A stretch of 36,708 nucleotides of DNA from a virus. Within the stretch, counting starts at the first letter, position 1; each line of letters begins with the position of its first letter. Positions 11,427 to 19,279 of the stretch are shown piece by piece. The position numbers and the translations under genes were made by a program. The notes under the pieces were generated by a model, which did no database searches, was not told the origin of the DNA, and saw only the letters and a program-made list of their open reading frames with translations. The stretch covers positions 1-36,708 of the IMG/VR virus record IMGVR_UViG_3300050821_003280; one strand, written 5' to 3'.

Positions 11427-11752
11427 CCGTGGTCACGCTCGCCGAGCTCGTGGCGAACATCCCCAAGGCGGCCGGCGATTGCGTCGGCCTCTTGGACTAC
11501 AAGGGCCGCCTCTTCGTCGCCTGCCAATGGATGATGTTCGAGTTCTTCCCCAGCCCAACCCATAACGCCAAGGGCAGGCTACTCCCGATCGAGCTCGACA
11601 ACCTCGCCGATCCGCCAGGGATCATCATCATGCGCAATGCGCTGCAGTTCATCTTGAAGTTCGACACCGGCGAGCAGGAGGCTGGCAAGCTGCTCAAGGC
11701 CTTCGCGCGCGAGGCGCTCGAGGAGGCGGGCTACCCGCTCGAGGCGTCGTGA
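11423..11752 (+). CDS. Hypothetical protein, 109 residues
   Basis: GTG 11423 overlaps the DUF2303 stop (GTGA). The product has a beta-rich core, GDCVGLLDYKGRLFVACQWM followed by MFEFFPSPTHNAKG, and a C-terminal helix (GKLLKAFAREALEEAGY). It is soluble, with no recognisable motif. The stop overlaps the next GTG. Confidence 0.6.
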   Translation: MTVVTLAELVANIPKAAGDCVGLLDYKGRLFVACQWMMFEFFPSPTHNAKGRLLPIELDNLADPPGIIIMRNALQFILKFDTGEQEAGKLLKAFAREALEEAGYPLEAS

Positions 11753-11994
11753 GTCGCGGCACGGGCATGAACATCGACATCGCAGCGGCGCTGGTGAAGC
11801 GCGTGCAGAATTCGATCTGCCTCTCAGGCCAGGAGGAGCTGCTCGAGCACGTGGCGCTTGCGCTGACCGAGCAGGAGTTCGATGAGCTCTGTGCGGACTA
11901 CCAGTACAGCCGCGAGCAGAAGCACGCGGTGCTCACCCCACGTGGCTTGATGCTGATCCTCGGGATGCCGGTGCTGATTCGGACCATGAAGTGA
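11749..11994 (+). CDS. Helical hypothetical protein, 81 residues
   Basis: GTG 11749 overlaps the previous stop (GTGA); ATG 11767 is an alternative. The product is helical (IDIAAALVKRVQNSICLSGQ, EELLEHVALALTEQEFDELC), then YQYSREQKHAVLTPRGLMLI and a hydrophobic end. Two cysteines are present. Not recognised. Confidence 0.55.
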   Translation: MSRGTGMNIDIAAALVKRVQNSICLSGQEELLEHVALALTEQEFDELCADYQYSREQKHAVLTPRGLMLILGMPVLIRTMK

Positions 11995-12188
11995 ACTTAG
12001 AGCCACCCGACAGCGATGATCAGATCGCAGCCGCTCGAGCGCTTCGCTGGCGCGAGGCCAAAGATCCCCGCGAGGTCGAGAAGTACCTTCGGCACTGCGA
12101 GCGCGTGGTGATTGAGCATATGCGAGCGAACGGCTGGCCGGTCGATGACTACATCATCCGCTTCGAGGTGGCGCCCCGTGTCCCATAG
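11991..12188 (+). CDS. Helical hypothetical protein upstream of terL, 65 residues
   Basis: GTG 11991 overlaps the previous stop (GTGA). MNLEPPDSDDQIAAARALRW, then EAKDPREVEKYLRHCERVVI and a C-terminus with HMRANGWPVDDYIIRFEVAP. It is highly charged and predominantly helical. Its final 11 nt overlap the start of the large terminase, whose GAGGTG ribosome binding site lies within it. Confidence 0.55.
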   Translation: MNLEPPDSDDQIAAARALRWREAKDPREVEKYLRHCERVVIEHMRANGWPVDDYIIRFEVAPRVP

Positions 12189-13674
12189 CTACGAGTACCA
12201 TTCGCCCGGGCCCATGGTCGACCGGTTCCTGTTCTCCGACTCTTTCGTGGTGGGACTGCGCGGCCCTTTGGGCTCCGGGAAGACGAGCGCCGGGTGTATC
12301 TCAGTGCTGCACAATGCCCAGCAGCAGCAGCCGCAGCTGGATGGGCGACGCTATTCGCGTTACGCGATCATCCGCAACACCTATCCTGAGCTCACGACGA
12401 CGACGATCAAATCGTGGCACCACTGGGTGCCGGAGAGTTTAGGTCATTGGAAAGCGCAAGGCCCACCGACGCACCACATCATCGACTCAGAGATGAACAT
12501 GGAGGTGATCTTCGTCTCGCTCGATCGGCCGAAGGATCTGCGCAAGGTGCTCGGCATGGAGTTGACCGGCGCGCTCATCGAGGAGGCGCGCGAGGTCGAC
12601 AAGACTTTGATCGACGGATTGACGGGCCGCGTCGGGCGCTTCCAGCCCCCGAAGACGGTGATGCGCAAGGACTACGAATGCGTAAAGCCGCAGATTCGCA
12701 TGACCACCAACAGCCCGGAGCAGGATCATTGGTGGTACGTGCTCGCCGAAAGCGACACCACGACGGCGCGCAACGAGGAGCTCGTGAAATCGGTGCTCGC
12801 CGCCGAGCGGGAGATGCGCCAGACCATCGTCAACGGCAAGCCCTTGCTGGGTCCTAAGCAGCGGCTCTTCGAGTTCCTCGCGCAGCCCGATGCGAATTCT
12901 CCAGATGCGGAGAACCTGCCAAACCTGCCGCCTGGCTATTACCAGCGCCTGGCCGCCGGCAAGAGCGAGGAGTGGATCAAGGTCTATGTGCGCGGTGAGT
13001 ACGGCTTCGTGCAGGATGGGCGCCCCGTCTATCCTGAGTATCGAGAGCACCAGCACGCGAAGATCTTCGAGCTAAATCCCAAGCTCCCGATCACCATCGG
13101 CATCGACTTCGGCAACACGCCGGCGGCCGTAATTGGGCAGCGCTCCTTTACCGGCATCCAGCGCGCTCGCTGGGAGGTGGTCTCCGAGCACATGGGTGCG
13201 AAGGAGTTCGCCATCGTGCTGCGCGGCTTCTTAAATGCGACCTGCCCAAACTTCGACATCGACTCAATCACGGGCGATCCTGCTGGCACCGGCGAGGTCG
13301 GCACCGATCTTGTGACCCCTTTCCAGATCATGAAGGCGAACGGCATCGAGGCGAGGCCTGCTAATACGAACGATCCCACGGTGCGCCGTGAGGCGGTGGC
13401 GAACAAGATGACGCAGCTGATCGACGGCGAGGCGGCCTGGCAGGTACATCCGCAAGGCTGCCCCACGCTGCGCGCCGGCATGGCTGGCAAGTACCGCTAC
13501 AAGAGGGTGCAGATCGCAGGCTCTGAGCAATACCACCAGAAGCCCGATAAAAACATGCACAGCCACGTGTGCGAGGCTGAGCAGTATCGGCTGCTCGGCA
13601 TGGGCGAGGGTAAGGTGGTGTTGCGCGGGACCATCGGCAAGGGGCGTATCCGCCCGGCGTACTCGATCACGTGA
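12178..13674 (+). CDS. terL: Terminase large subunit
   Basis: This 498-residue protein starts at GTG 12178, 7 nt after GAGGTG. The longer frame from 12112 is rejected because its lead lies wholly over the previous gene. An N-terminal ATPase has a Walker A loop GPLGSGKT (29-36), an adenine-side motif around YSRYAIIRNTYPELTTTTI, and Walker B with catalytic Glu in ALIEEA (about 131-136). The C-terminal RNase H-like nuclease shows ITIGIDFG (Asp about 310) and SITGDPAG (Asp about 366). Large terminase drives DNA into the prohead through the portal and cuts it. The motifs look intact and the length is normal. The family resembles that of podoviruses of the BPP-1/Bcep22 kind. Confidence 0.92.
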   Translation: MSHSYEYHSPGPMVDRFLFSDSFVVGLRGPLGSGKTSAGCISVLHNAQQQQPQLDGRRYSRYAIIRNTYPELTTTTIKSWHHWVPESLGHWKAQGPPTHHIIDSEMNMEVIFVSLDRPKDLRKVLGMELTGALIEEAREVDKTLIDGLTGRVGRFQPPKTVMRKDYECVKPQIRMTTNSPEQDHWWYVLAESDTTTARNEELVKSVLAAEREMRQTIVNGKPLLGPKQRLFEFLAQPDANSPDAENLPNLPPGYYQRLAAGKSEEWIKVYVRGEYGFVQDGRPVYPEYREHQHAKIFELNPKLPITIGIDFGNTPAAVIGQRSFTGIQRARWEVVSEHMGAKEFAIVLRGFLNATCPNFDIDSITGDPAGTGEVGTDLVTPFQIMKANGIEARPANTNDPTVRREAVANKMTQLIDGEAAWQVHPQGCPTLRAGMAGKYRYKRVQIAGSEQYHQKPDKNMHSHVCEAEQYRLLGMGEGKVVLRGTIGKGRIRPAYSIT

Positions 13675-13928
13675 GCGCGCCTACGAAATGGGTCGAGTTG
13701 GTCCTGGTGGAATTTCCAGACGCGAAGGATGAGCGCGACCGCAAGGCCTGGTTTGTGCGGATCGTCTGCACGGTAGGCGTGCTGCAGTCGGTCGCTTTCT
13801 TCACCACCACAATGTGCAACTATTGGCCGAAGACCTTCGATGAGATGGTAGAGCAAGAGGCGAGACAAGCGGCCGAGGGGACTGCCAAAAAACTCGGCAT
13901 CCCGCTCATGATGCTGGTCGACTCGTGA
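13671..13928 (+). CDS. Hypothetical protein, 85 residues
   Basis: GTG 13671 overlaps the terL stop (GTGA). MSAPTKWVELVLVEFPDAKD leads into VRIVCTVGVLQSVAFFTTTM, which is hydrophobic enough for a buried helix but not clearly membrane-spanning, then a charged helix (FDEMVEQEARQAAEGTAKKL). No motif recognised. Confidence 0.55.
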   Translation: MSAPTKWVELVLVEFPDAKDERDRKAWFVRIVCTVGVLQSVAFFTTTMCNYWPKTFDEMVEQEARQAAEGTAKKLGIPLMMLVDS

Positions 13929-14149
13929 GCCAGCACACCTGCCACTGGCCAGGGTGTCCGAAGGTCGTGCCCCCGAAAATGTGGGGCTGCAAGCCGCACT
14001 GGTTTAAGCTGCCGTGGAGGATCAGGGATGCGATCTGGCGAAATTATCTTCCTGGCCAGGAAACTGACAAGAGCCCAAGCGCTGGCTATCTGGCCGCGGC
14101 CCTCGAGGCGCAGCGCTGGATCACCGAGCAGGGAGCGAAACGTGAGTGA
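13925..14149 (+). CDS. Conserved small zinc-binding-type phage protein, 74 residues
   Basis: GTG 13925 overlaps the previous stop (GTGA). MSQHTCHWPGCPKVVPPKMW then GCKPHWFKLPWRIRDAIWRN, YLPGQETDKSPSAGYLAAAL. The pattern CHWPGC-x10-C-x2-HW followed by a YxPGQE motif is a recognisable family of small phage proteins, with three Cys and one His placed for one zinc. Its function is unknown. The next gene overlaps it by 8 nt. Confidence 0.7.
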   Translation: MSQHTCHWPGCPKVVPPKMWGCKPHWFKLPWRIRDAIWRNYLPGQETDKSPSAGYLAAALEAQRWITEQGAKRE

Positions 14150-14396
14150 ACCCTACGAGGACATCGGACACACCGAAGCCTGGAAACCGGCGCCGGCGAA
14201 GGCGATGGAACCGAATGCGCTGCGACGGCACAAGTGGAAGTTCCTGCATCACTTCGACAAGGCCACCAAGCACCACTGCGTTCGCTGCGGGGTCACGCGC
14301 GTGGTGATCTCACACGCCGATCGGTTCCCATCGACCCGCTACACCACGCTCGCCGGCGCGGTGAACGAAGGCAAGGCTCCGCCATGCAACCCGTAA
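14142..14396 (+). CDS. Hypothetical CxxC protein, 84 residues
   Basis: GTG 14142 overlaps the previous gene by 8 nt. The product contains LRRHKWKFLHHFDKATKHHC then VRCGVTRVVISHADRFPSTR, a His-rich segment next to CVRC (46-49), plus a Cys near the C-terminus (PPCNP). A single metal site with mixed His/Cys ligands is plausible. Its frame is open further upstream, but that part lies over the neighbour. Function unknown. Confidence 0.6.
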   Translation: MSEPYEDIGHTEAWKPAPAKAMEPNALRRHKWKFLHHFDKATKHHCVRCGVTRVVISHADRFPSTRYTTLAGAVNEGKAPPCNP

Positions 14397-14605
14397 GACG
14401 CCCCTCCAGGATCACGGACACCTGGCTAATCGCCTTCATCGAGGACCCCGAGGGGTGTCTGTGGCCCGAGGTCCGTTCGATGGCCCGCGAGCTCCTGGAG
14501 CGCCGGCGGGCGGCATACGCCGATGCGGTCAAGGTCCGCTCGAGCTGGGAGCGCCTCGAGGCCGACATCGACCGGCTGCCGAGGATGAACCCGCCCCTCA
14601 CTTGA
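14384..14605 (+). CDS. Helical hypothetical protein, 73 residues
   Basis: ATG 14384 overlaps the preceding gene by 13 nt. MQPVRRPSRITDTWLIAFIE is followed by the long helix VRSMARELLERRRAAYADAV and SWERLEADIDRLPRM. The protein is Arg-rich and amphipathic. No family recognised. Confidence 0.5.
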   Translation: MQPVRRPSRITDTWLIAFIEDPEGCLWPEVRSMARELLERRRAAYADAVKVRSSWERLEADIDRLPRMNPPLT

Positions 14606-14607
14606 TT

Positions 14608-14642
14608 GTGCCCGGAGCTTGCTCCAAAGTCCGCCGGGCATG
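14608..14642 (+). repeat. Intergenic GTGCCCGG element, copy 1
   Basis: This 35-nt stretch begins GTGCCCGG, continues with CTTGC and AAGTCCG, and ends at the ATG of the next gene. It is about three quarters identical to 21822-21855, which also ends at a start codon. GGAG-CTTG-CTCC could form a small hairpin. No promoter boxes are evident. Confidence 0.45.
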
Positions 14643-14903
14643 TCATTCCTGCACACCGTCCATAAGATCCTCGACCCCTTTCCGAGGAAGACCTTTCTAG
14701 GGCAGCAGGACATCGCGGGCGACCTGCTCGACAAGCAGAAGACCCCACCGCCAACACCGGGCGTCCCAAACCCGAACGATGCGGCCAATGCCGCGCAAAC
14801 CCAAACCGATTCGATGCGAATGCGCCGCGGTCTGATGGCCAACATCTACGCCGGCGCCTCCAACAGCCAACCCGTGTCGGGTAAGGTGCAGCTCGGCACA
14901 TGA
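14640..14903 (+). CDS. Conserved pre-portal phage protein, 87 residues
   Basis: ATG 14640 gives MSFLHTVHKILDPFPRKTFL, a Pro-rich middle (PPPTPGVPNPNDAANAAQTQ) and a C-terminus MRMRRGLMANIYAGASNSQP then VSGKVQLGT. The closing pattern RRG-hydrophobic-ANIYAG...GK-LG is shared by small proteins encoded just upstream of portal genes in several podo- and siphoviruses. It may be a minor structural or portal-associated protein. The next gene overlaps its stop (ATGA). Confidence 0.6.
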   Translation: MSFLHTVHKILDPFPRKTFLGQQDIAGDLLDKQKTPPPTPGVPNPNDAANAAQTQTDSMRMRRGLMANIYAGASNSQPVSGKVQLGT

Positions 14904-15163
14904 ACATCGCGGCGATCGAGAAGGCGCAGTCCCTCTACAAGTTCGCCAACTCGAGCGGCTTCCCGCTGCAGACCTTCGCCCTCGTGCTCTCCGATGTGGA
15001 GGCGATGGAGCTCCTCGAGTGGTACGCCGAGCAGTACCAGGGCAACGAGCCATTCGATCTGGATGTGGATATCGCGCGGCGCACGAAGAACCCCTGGCCG
15101 GTGCTTGAGCACTTCAATTGCTGCGGCCTCGAAATCGCCAAGGCCAACCTGGTGCTCAATTGA
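14900..15163 (+). CDS. Hypothetical protein upstream of portal, 87 residues
   Basis: ATG 14900 overlaps the previous stop (ATGA). MNIAAIEKAQSLYKFANSSG, then ALVLSDVEAMELLEWYAEQY, an acidic DLDVDIARRTKNPWPVLEHF and a final CCGLEIAKANLVLN. It is a small alpha/beta protein, with a CC pair but no CxxC. The stop overlaps the portal start as TTGA. Not recognised. Confidence 0.6.
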   Translation: MNIAAIEKAQSLYKFANSSGFPLQTFALVLSDVEAMELLEWYAEQYQGNEPFDLDVDIARRTKNPWPVLEHFNCCGLEIAKANLVLN

Positions 15164-16824
15164 GCGATGATGCAAATTCGCTGATCCAGCACTACTCGAG
15201 TCTGTGGCAGCAGCAGGCGAATTTTCGCGCGCTGTGGAATGTCGCGGCGCAGTTCTGTATGCCGGCGTGGGATAACTTCATCGGCGAATTCGCCGAAGGG
15301 GTTAACCGCAACACCCGCATCTTCGACTCGACCGCGGTCACCGCGAATGAGCGCTTTGCCGCAGCGATGGAGTCGATGCTGACGCCGCGCTCGCAGATCT
15401 GGCACGAGATCAAGTCAGACGATGAGGCCCTCACCGACAACAACACGGTGCAGCGGTACCTGGACCAGGTCAACAAGACGCTATTTTCGGCTCGCTATCA
15501 CCCCAAGGCGAACTTTGCGAGCCAGACCGACGAGTGCTACATGTCCTTGGGCGCCTTTGGCAACAACGCGCTCTTCATCGACGAGGTGATCGGGCACTGC
15601 TTGCGCTACCGATCTTTCCCCTTGAGCGAGATCGTTTGGGCGTTAAATCACCAGGGGATGGTTGACACGGTCTTCCGCAAGTTTCGCTACTCAGCGAAGC
15701 AGGCCTGCGATCACTGGGGCAAGGGCAACGTGCCGCCCGAACTCATGCGCGTGATGCAGACCGACCCCTACAAGGAGTTTGACTTCCTGCAGTGCATCCG
15801 GCCCAACACCGACTATTCGCCATTCATGTATGGGGATAAGGGGAAGGAATTTGAAAGCTGGTACGTCTACCTCGGCAACCGCTCGGTGCTCTCCCGCGGA
15901 GGCTACCGCACGTTCCCGTGCGCGATTGGCCGCTATCGAGTCGCTCCCCGTGAACATTACGGCCGAGGCCCAGCAACGACTTGCCTCCCTGATGTGCGAA
16001 CCGCTAACGAGATGGTCAAGACAGGTCTTCGCGCCGGGCAAAAAGCCGTTGACCCGCCCATCCTCCTCGCGGAGGACTCAGTACTTAACAATTTCAATCA
16101 GCGTTCAGGTGCAAATAACTACGGAATGATGACGGCGGAGGGCCGCCCGCTGGCGATGCCATTCGAGAGCAAAGCCAACTGGCAACTCGGCGAGAAGATG
16201 CTCGGCGAGACCCGCGCCGTCATCAAGGACACCTTCCTTAACACCCTCTTCCAGATACTGGTTGAGAACCCGAACATGACCGCTACCGAGGCGCTGCTTC
16301 GAGCGCAGGAGAAGGGTGAGCTGATCGCCCCGGCGATGGGACGCCAGCAATCAGAGTTTTTAGGTCCGCTCGTGCACCGCGAGATCGACATCCTCTCGGA
16401 AGCCGGCCAACTGCCGCCACCACCGCAGGAGCTCGTGCGCTCCAAGCGCGGCACGCGCCTCGAGTACACCTCTCCGTGGGCCCGGGCGCTGCGTGCGCAA
16501 GAGGGCACCGCGATCATGAACACCACTGCGGATGTGGCGACGATCGCGAACATCGACCCCACGGTGAAATACGTTTATGACTGGCACGATGTGGCGCGCG
16601 AGATGGGCAAGATCCGCGGAATGCCGGCGAAGCTCGCTCGCTCCGAGGAGCAGGTGCAGGCCCTCCTCGAGCAGGCGGCGCAGCAACAAACCCAGCAGGC
16701 GCAAGCCGCGCAGGCCCCAGCGGTCGCCACGGGGATCAAGAGCCTGGCGCAAGCCGCGCAGGCTGCCGGAGCTTCCGGCATGGGCGGCAGTCCTGGCGCT
16801 CCCAGCGTGCCGCAGGCTGCGTAA
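15160..16824 (+). CDS. Portal (head-to-tail connector) protein
   Basis: TTG 15160 overlaps the preceding stop (TTGA), yielding 554 residues. The N-terminus HYSSLWQQQANFRALWNVAA then AQFCMPAWDNFIG, NRNTRIFDSTAVTANERFAA and AMESMLTPRSQIWHEIKSDD are the hallmarks of the head-to-tail connecting protein family (Pfam Head-tail_con) of T7-like and BPP-1-like podoviruses. The central part has LPDVRTANEMVKTGLRAGQK and PPILLAED. The C-terminal 60 residues are Gln/Ala-rich (LLEQAAQQQTQQAQAAQAPA), as usual for the barrel or crown tail. Twelve copies form the channel for DNA entry and exit and the docking site for TerL and the tail. Confidence 0.9.
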   Translation: MSDDANSLIQHYSSLWQQQANFRALWNVAAQFCMPAWDNFIGEFAEGVNRNTRIFDSTAVTANERFAAAMESMLTPRSQIWHEIKSDDEALTDNNTVQRYLDQVNKTLFSARYHPKANFASQTDECYMSLGAFGNNALFIDEVIGHCLRYRSFPLSEIVWALNHQGMVDTVFRKFRYSAKQACDHWGKGNVPPELMRVMQTDPYKEFDFLQCIRPNTDYSPFMYGDKGKEFESWYVYLGNRSVLSRGGYRTFPCAIGRYRVAPREHYGRGPATTCLPDVRTANEMVKTGLRAGQKAVDPPILLAEDSVLNNFNQRSGANNYGMMTAEGRPLAMPFESKANWQLGEKMLGETRAVIKDTFLNTLFQILVENPNMTATEALLRAQEKGELIAPAMGRQQSEFLGPLVHREIDILSEAGQLPPPPQELVRSKRGTRLEYTSPWARALRAQEGTAIMNTTADVATIANIDPTVKYVYDWHDVAREMGKIRGMPAKLARSEEQVQALLEQAAQQQTQQAQAAQAPAVATGIKSLAQAAQAAGASGMGGSPGAPSVPQAA

Positions 16825-17241
16825 ATGGCCGGCACCCAAAGCTGCGGCCGGATCGACGCCTACGATCTTGGCAATGGCTCGGTGAAACTCGCCTGGCCAC
16901 CCTTCCCCGGTGTCGCCCCCGATAGCTACAACGTGTACGTGAACGGTGTGCTCAATCAAAACGTCGCGACGCGCTTGGCCACCGTTTCAGGTTTGACCAT
17001 CACAACCTACTCGAGCGGCGCGGTAGCTCCCACGCCACCGAATGGCCCACGGCCGCAGAACATGCCACCAAACGGCGTGGTGAGCCCATCGGGCACCTAT
17101 GACTTTAAAATCGTGGCGGTCAAGGCGGGCGTCGAGGTGGCCGCTTCGATGGATATGGTCTTCACCGTGGCGCCGCAGAGCATTATGCTGAAAACCCCGA
17201 TGAAGCGGCTATGGCCATTCCCAAACACAGGACTCGATTGA
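16825..17241 (+). CDS. Single-domain FN3-like virion-associated protein
   Basis: The ATG follows the portal stop immediately. The 138-residue product has the strand order of a fibronectin type III domain: GSVKLAWPPFPGVAPDSYNV, YVNGVLNQN, then YDFKIVAVKAGVEVAASMDM. A Pro-rich loop (PTPPNGPRPQNMPPNGVVSP) sits between strands. FN3/Ig-like domains in phages usually decorate virions and bind glycans or host surfaces weakly. Here it is a separate small protein between portal and scaffold. The function is inferred from fold only. Confidence 0.6.
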   Translation: MAGTQSCGRIDAYDLGNGSVKLAWPPFPGVAPDSYNVYVNGVLNQNVATRLATVSGLTITTYSSGAVAPTPPNGPRPQNMPPNGVVSPSGTYDFKIVAVKAGVEVAASMDMVFTVAPQSIMLKTPMKRLWPFPNTGLD

Positions 17242-17441
17242 TGATCCCCAACAACCCGATCCCGCAAGGCAAACCGCCGCAAGGTCCTGCTACCCCAGTC
17301 GATGAGGAGGCGCACTTTCGCCTCGATGATCACCAGCGCCAGATTGATGAAATCAAGCAGGGCGACATGAAGGCCCTGGTGCGCGCGATCGGCGAGCTCG
17401 TCGCGACCATCCGCGAACTTATTGCTACCGGGAAGGTATAG
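17241..17441 (+). CDS. 66-residue helical hypothetical protein
   Basis: ATG 17241 shares a base with the previous stop (TGATG). After a Pro/Gly-rich start (MIPNNPIPQGKPPQGPATPV) comes one amphipathic helix (LDDHQRQIDEIKQGDMKALV, RAIGELVATIRELIATGKV), probably a coiled-coil oligomer. No family recognised. Confidence 0.6.
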   Translation: MIPNNPIPQGKPPQGPATPVDEEAHFRLDDHQRQIDEIKQGDMKALVRAIGELVATIRELIATGKV

Positions 17442-17478
17442 CGGTACTCTTCCGGGCTCATAACCCCGGAGGTGAGCG

Positions 17479-17826
17479 ATGTCCACGGTCGAGCAAGAAA
17501 TCAACGCCAAGGGCTTGAACGCCCCGCGCATCGGTCCGCGGGACCTCGAGGCGGAAATCTCAGAGGAGTACTACTTCACCGCAGCCTCGGCATTGAAGGG
17601 CACGCCAGGCGAGTCATCGCCATCCTGCAAGCTACTGACGATATGCGTACTGGTGTTGCGCAACGGCTTCACCGTCACGGGTGAATCGGCCTGCGCATCT
17701 GCGGCAAATTTCGATGCGGACCTAGGCCGCAGAATCGCACGGCAGCACGCTGTCGAGAAAATGTGGCCGTTGCTCGGGTATCACTTGAAGCAGACACTGC
17801 ACGACGCTGTCGGCCACGGTGGCTGA
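17479..17826 (+). CDS. Phage N4 gp49 / Sf6 gp66 family protein
   Basis: GGAGG 8 nt upstream supports ATG 17479. The 115-residue product shows EISEEYYFTAASALKGTPGE, then LLTICVLVLRNGFTVTGESA, CASAANFDADLGRRIARQHA and KMWPLLGYHLKQTL. The TICVLVLRNGFTVTGESAC and GYxL signatures define the N4 gp49/Sf6 gp66 family. It is frequent in phage genomes and of unknown function. It lies in the head-gene cluster. Confidence 0.85.
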   Translation: MSTVEQEINAKGLNAPRIGPRDLEAEISEEYYFTAASALKGTPGESSPSCKLLTICVLVLRNGFTVTGESACASAANFDADLGRRIARQHAVEKMWPLLGYHLKQTLHDAVGHGG

Positions 17827-18133
17827 TCGCTTCTTAACCGTCGAGGAAGAGAACGAGCTCGCGAAGGCGAAGAAGCTCGCCGAGCTCCGTGATCGGGCTC
17901 GACTCTTCCGCGACGCATTCGGCACCGCTCGAGGCGGTCTTGTGCTAGATGCGATCCGCAAAGCGTTCCAATACGGCGAGGGCATTCCGCCAAATGTCGT
18001 CGGCGATGATGGACACACAGATCCCTTGCAGACCCACCGCAAGCTCGGGACCTACTCCGTGATACGGTGGATCGAAATACAACTTGAATGGAAGGAGTCA
18101 GACTATGGCAACCCCAGCGGCAGCAGCACTTAG
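17819..18133 (+). CDS. Bbp19-like phage protein
   Basis: GTG 17819 overlaps the gp49-family gene by 8 nt. The 104-residue product has a helical start (LTVEEENELAKAKKLAELRD), then RARLFRDAFGTARGGLVLDA, the FGT-x2-G-x2-VLD-hydrophobic motif, and LQTHRKLGTYSVIRWIEIQL, an Arg-Lys-Leu-Gly ... Ile-Arg-Trp-Ile stretch. This resembles the Bbp19 family named from Bordetella phage BPP-1 and found in head-gene clusters of related podoviruses. The 3' end overlaps the scaffold start by 29 nt. Function unknown. Confidence 0.65.
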   Translation: MADRFLTVEEENELAKAKKLAELRDRARLFRDAFGTARGGLVLDAIRKAFQYGEGIPPNVVGDDGHTDPLQTHRKLGTYSVIRWIEIQLEWKESDYGNPSGSST

Positions 18134-19082
18134 TGGAGCCGGAGCTGGCGGAGCTGGTGCTCCAGCGGCTCCTGCGCCGGGTGGAGCGCCAGCTGCACCA
18201 AGCCCTGGAGGCGCACCTGCAGGTGCTCCGGCATCTGGAGGCGCTGCGTTCTATGACGCGTGGCTCCCGGCGAACGATCCGGCCGTCAAAGAATCGCGCG
18301 AGTGGCTCGGCGCCAAAGGCTTTAAAGATCCGGCGGCGATAGTCACCTCATACCGCGAGACCGAGCGCATGGCGAATGATCTTCGTCAGGCGGCGAACTT
18401 GAAGGGCTACCCGACTGCGGTCAAAGATCCGGCAACTGGCGAGGTGAAACTTCCCGATGCGAATGCGCTTAAAGCCTGGGATACCGCCATGGGCGTGCCG
18501 GCGAAGCCGACCGAGTACGACTTCGGCGATTTGTCCAAGGTGCCAGGCGTCGACCCGCATTTCACGCAGGTGCTCGCCGACGAGCTCCACGGCGTGCACA
18601 CCCCGGCGGCGCTCGCCACCGCGCAGGCTGCAGCGTACGAGCGTGCGGTCACCAAGCACGTCGCGCATCTGATGCAGCAGGAGAATGATCGCTCCGCTGC
18701 GGCATTGAAGGACCTCGAGGTAACCTGGGGCGCGAACTATCAGGAGCGCGTCGCGCTCGGCAAACGCGCGCAGGCTTTCTTGGGCAAAGAAATCGGCGGC
18801 ATCACCGACGAGCAATGGCGCGGCTTAGAGAACATGTTCGGCACCGCGAAGATGATGGCCTTCTTCTGGAAGATCGGCGCCGGCAACATCGAGGCGAAAT
18901 TCCCCGGCGGCGATGGCGGTGGCGCGCCGGCATTCTCGGGCGGCGGCGCTGAGTTGCAAGCCCAGTACGATCAGCTCCAGGCCGATCGCGCCGCTGGCAA
19001 GATCTCAACCGATGAGTACCGCAAGCGCGAGAAGGATCTCTCGGAGCGCATCGCGCAAGGTTTCGCGGCGCCGGCGCAGTGA
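18105..19082 (+). CDS. Scaffolding protein
   Basis: AAGGAG supports ATG 18105, giving 325 residues. Residues 1-50 are an Ala/Gly/Pro repeat region (GAGAGGAGAPAAPAPGGAP, then similar units), probably disordered. The body follows known podoviral scaffolds: SREWLGAKGFKDPAAIVTSY, RQAANLKGYPTAVKD and PAKPTEYDFGDL, then helices (LKDLEVTWGANYQERVALGK, ITDEQWRGLENMFGTAKMMA), a Gly-rich hinge (GGDGGGAPAFSGGGAELQAQ) and a charged coiled-coil tail (DEYRKREKDLSERIA). The KGF-DPAA and P.KP..Y.F motifs are typical. Scaffold directs prohead assembly and is lost before or during packaging. It precedes the capsid gene, as expected. Confidence 0.85.
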   Translation: MATPAAAALSGAGAGGAGAPAAPAPGGAPAAPSPGGAPAGAPASGGAAFYDAWLPANDPAVKESREWLGAKGFKDPAAIVTSYRETERMANDLRQAANLKGYPTAVKDPATGEVKLPDANALKAWDTAMGVPAKPTEYDFGDLSKVPGVDPHFTQVLADELHGVHTPAALATAQAAAYERAVTKHVAHLMQQENDRSAAALKDLEVTWGANYQERVALGKRAQAFLGKEIGGITDEQWRGLENMFGTAKMMAFFWKIGAGNIEAKFPGGDGGGAPAFSGGGAELQAQYDQLQADRAAGKISTDEYRKREKDLSERIAQGFAAPAQ

Positions 19083-19276
19083 GCGAGGCGACGGACACCG
19101 CGGGGCGTGCGACCGACGATTGCGCCGGTGTAGATGGCCTTATCTGTATCGACGGGTGGCTCTACAGTGGGATCAACATGATGATCTTCCCCACGAATCG
19201 GCGCTGCCCGCGGCACCCTGTAAAAGTGCGTTCCGTGATCCTCGAGACCGGCTCCTCCCCGCTCGAGGGTGGATGA
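19079..19276 (+). CDS. Hypothetical protein between scaffold and capsid, 65 residues
   Basis: GTG 19079 overlaps the scaffold stop (GTGA). MSEATDTAGRATDDCAGVDG, then LICIDGWLYSGINMMIFPTN, RRCPRHPVKVRSVILETGSS. Codon choice is like that of the neighbours (mostly G/C in third position). The 3' end includes a 7-bp inverted repeat (19240-19246 with 19262-19268). Three cysteines are present, and there is no known motif. It could be a real small gene or the open start of the leader region. Confidence 0.5.
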   Translation: MSEATDTAGRATDDCAGVDGLICIDGWLYSGINMMIFPTNRRCPRHPVKVRSVILETGSSPLEGG

Positions 19277-19279
19277 AAC

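Noticed and set aside
12487-13056. Minus-strand open frame (189 codons) opposite terL
   Set aside because: The plus-strand terminase is unambiguous. The product is Leu/His/Arg-rich and lacks a ribosome binding site.
16360-16959. Minus-strand open frame (199 codons) opposite the portal 3' end
   Set aside because: His/Leu/Arg-rich shadow of a certain portal gene, crossing into the next gene without start signals.
17441-17478. Sequence like a tRNA-Met anticodon arm (CCGGG-CTCATAA-CCCCGG)
   Set aside because: With a 7-nt loop the 5-bp stem is out of register by one C, and no acceptor or T arm with GTTCRA is present. It also contains the GGAGG ribosome binding site of the next gene, so it is taken as leader sequence. 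A tRNA-derived attachment site cannot be shown without an integrase.
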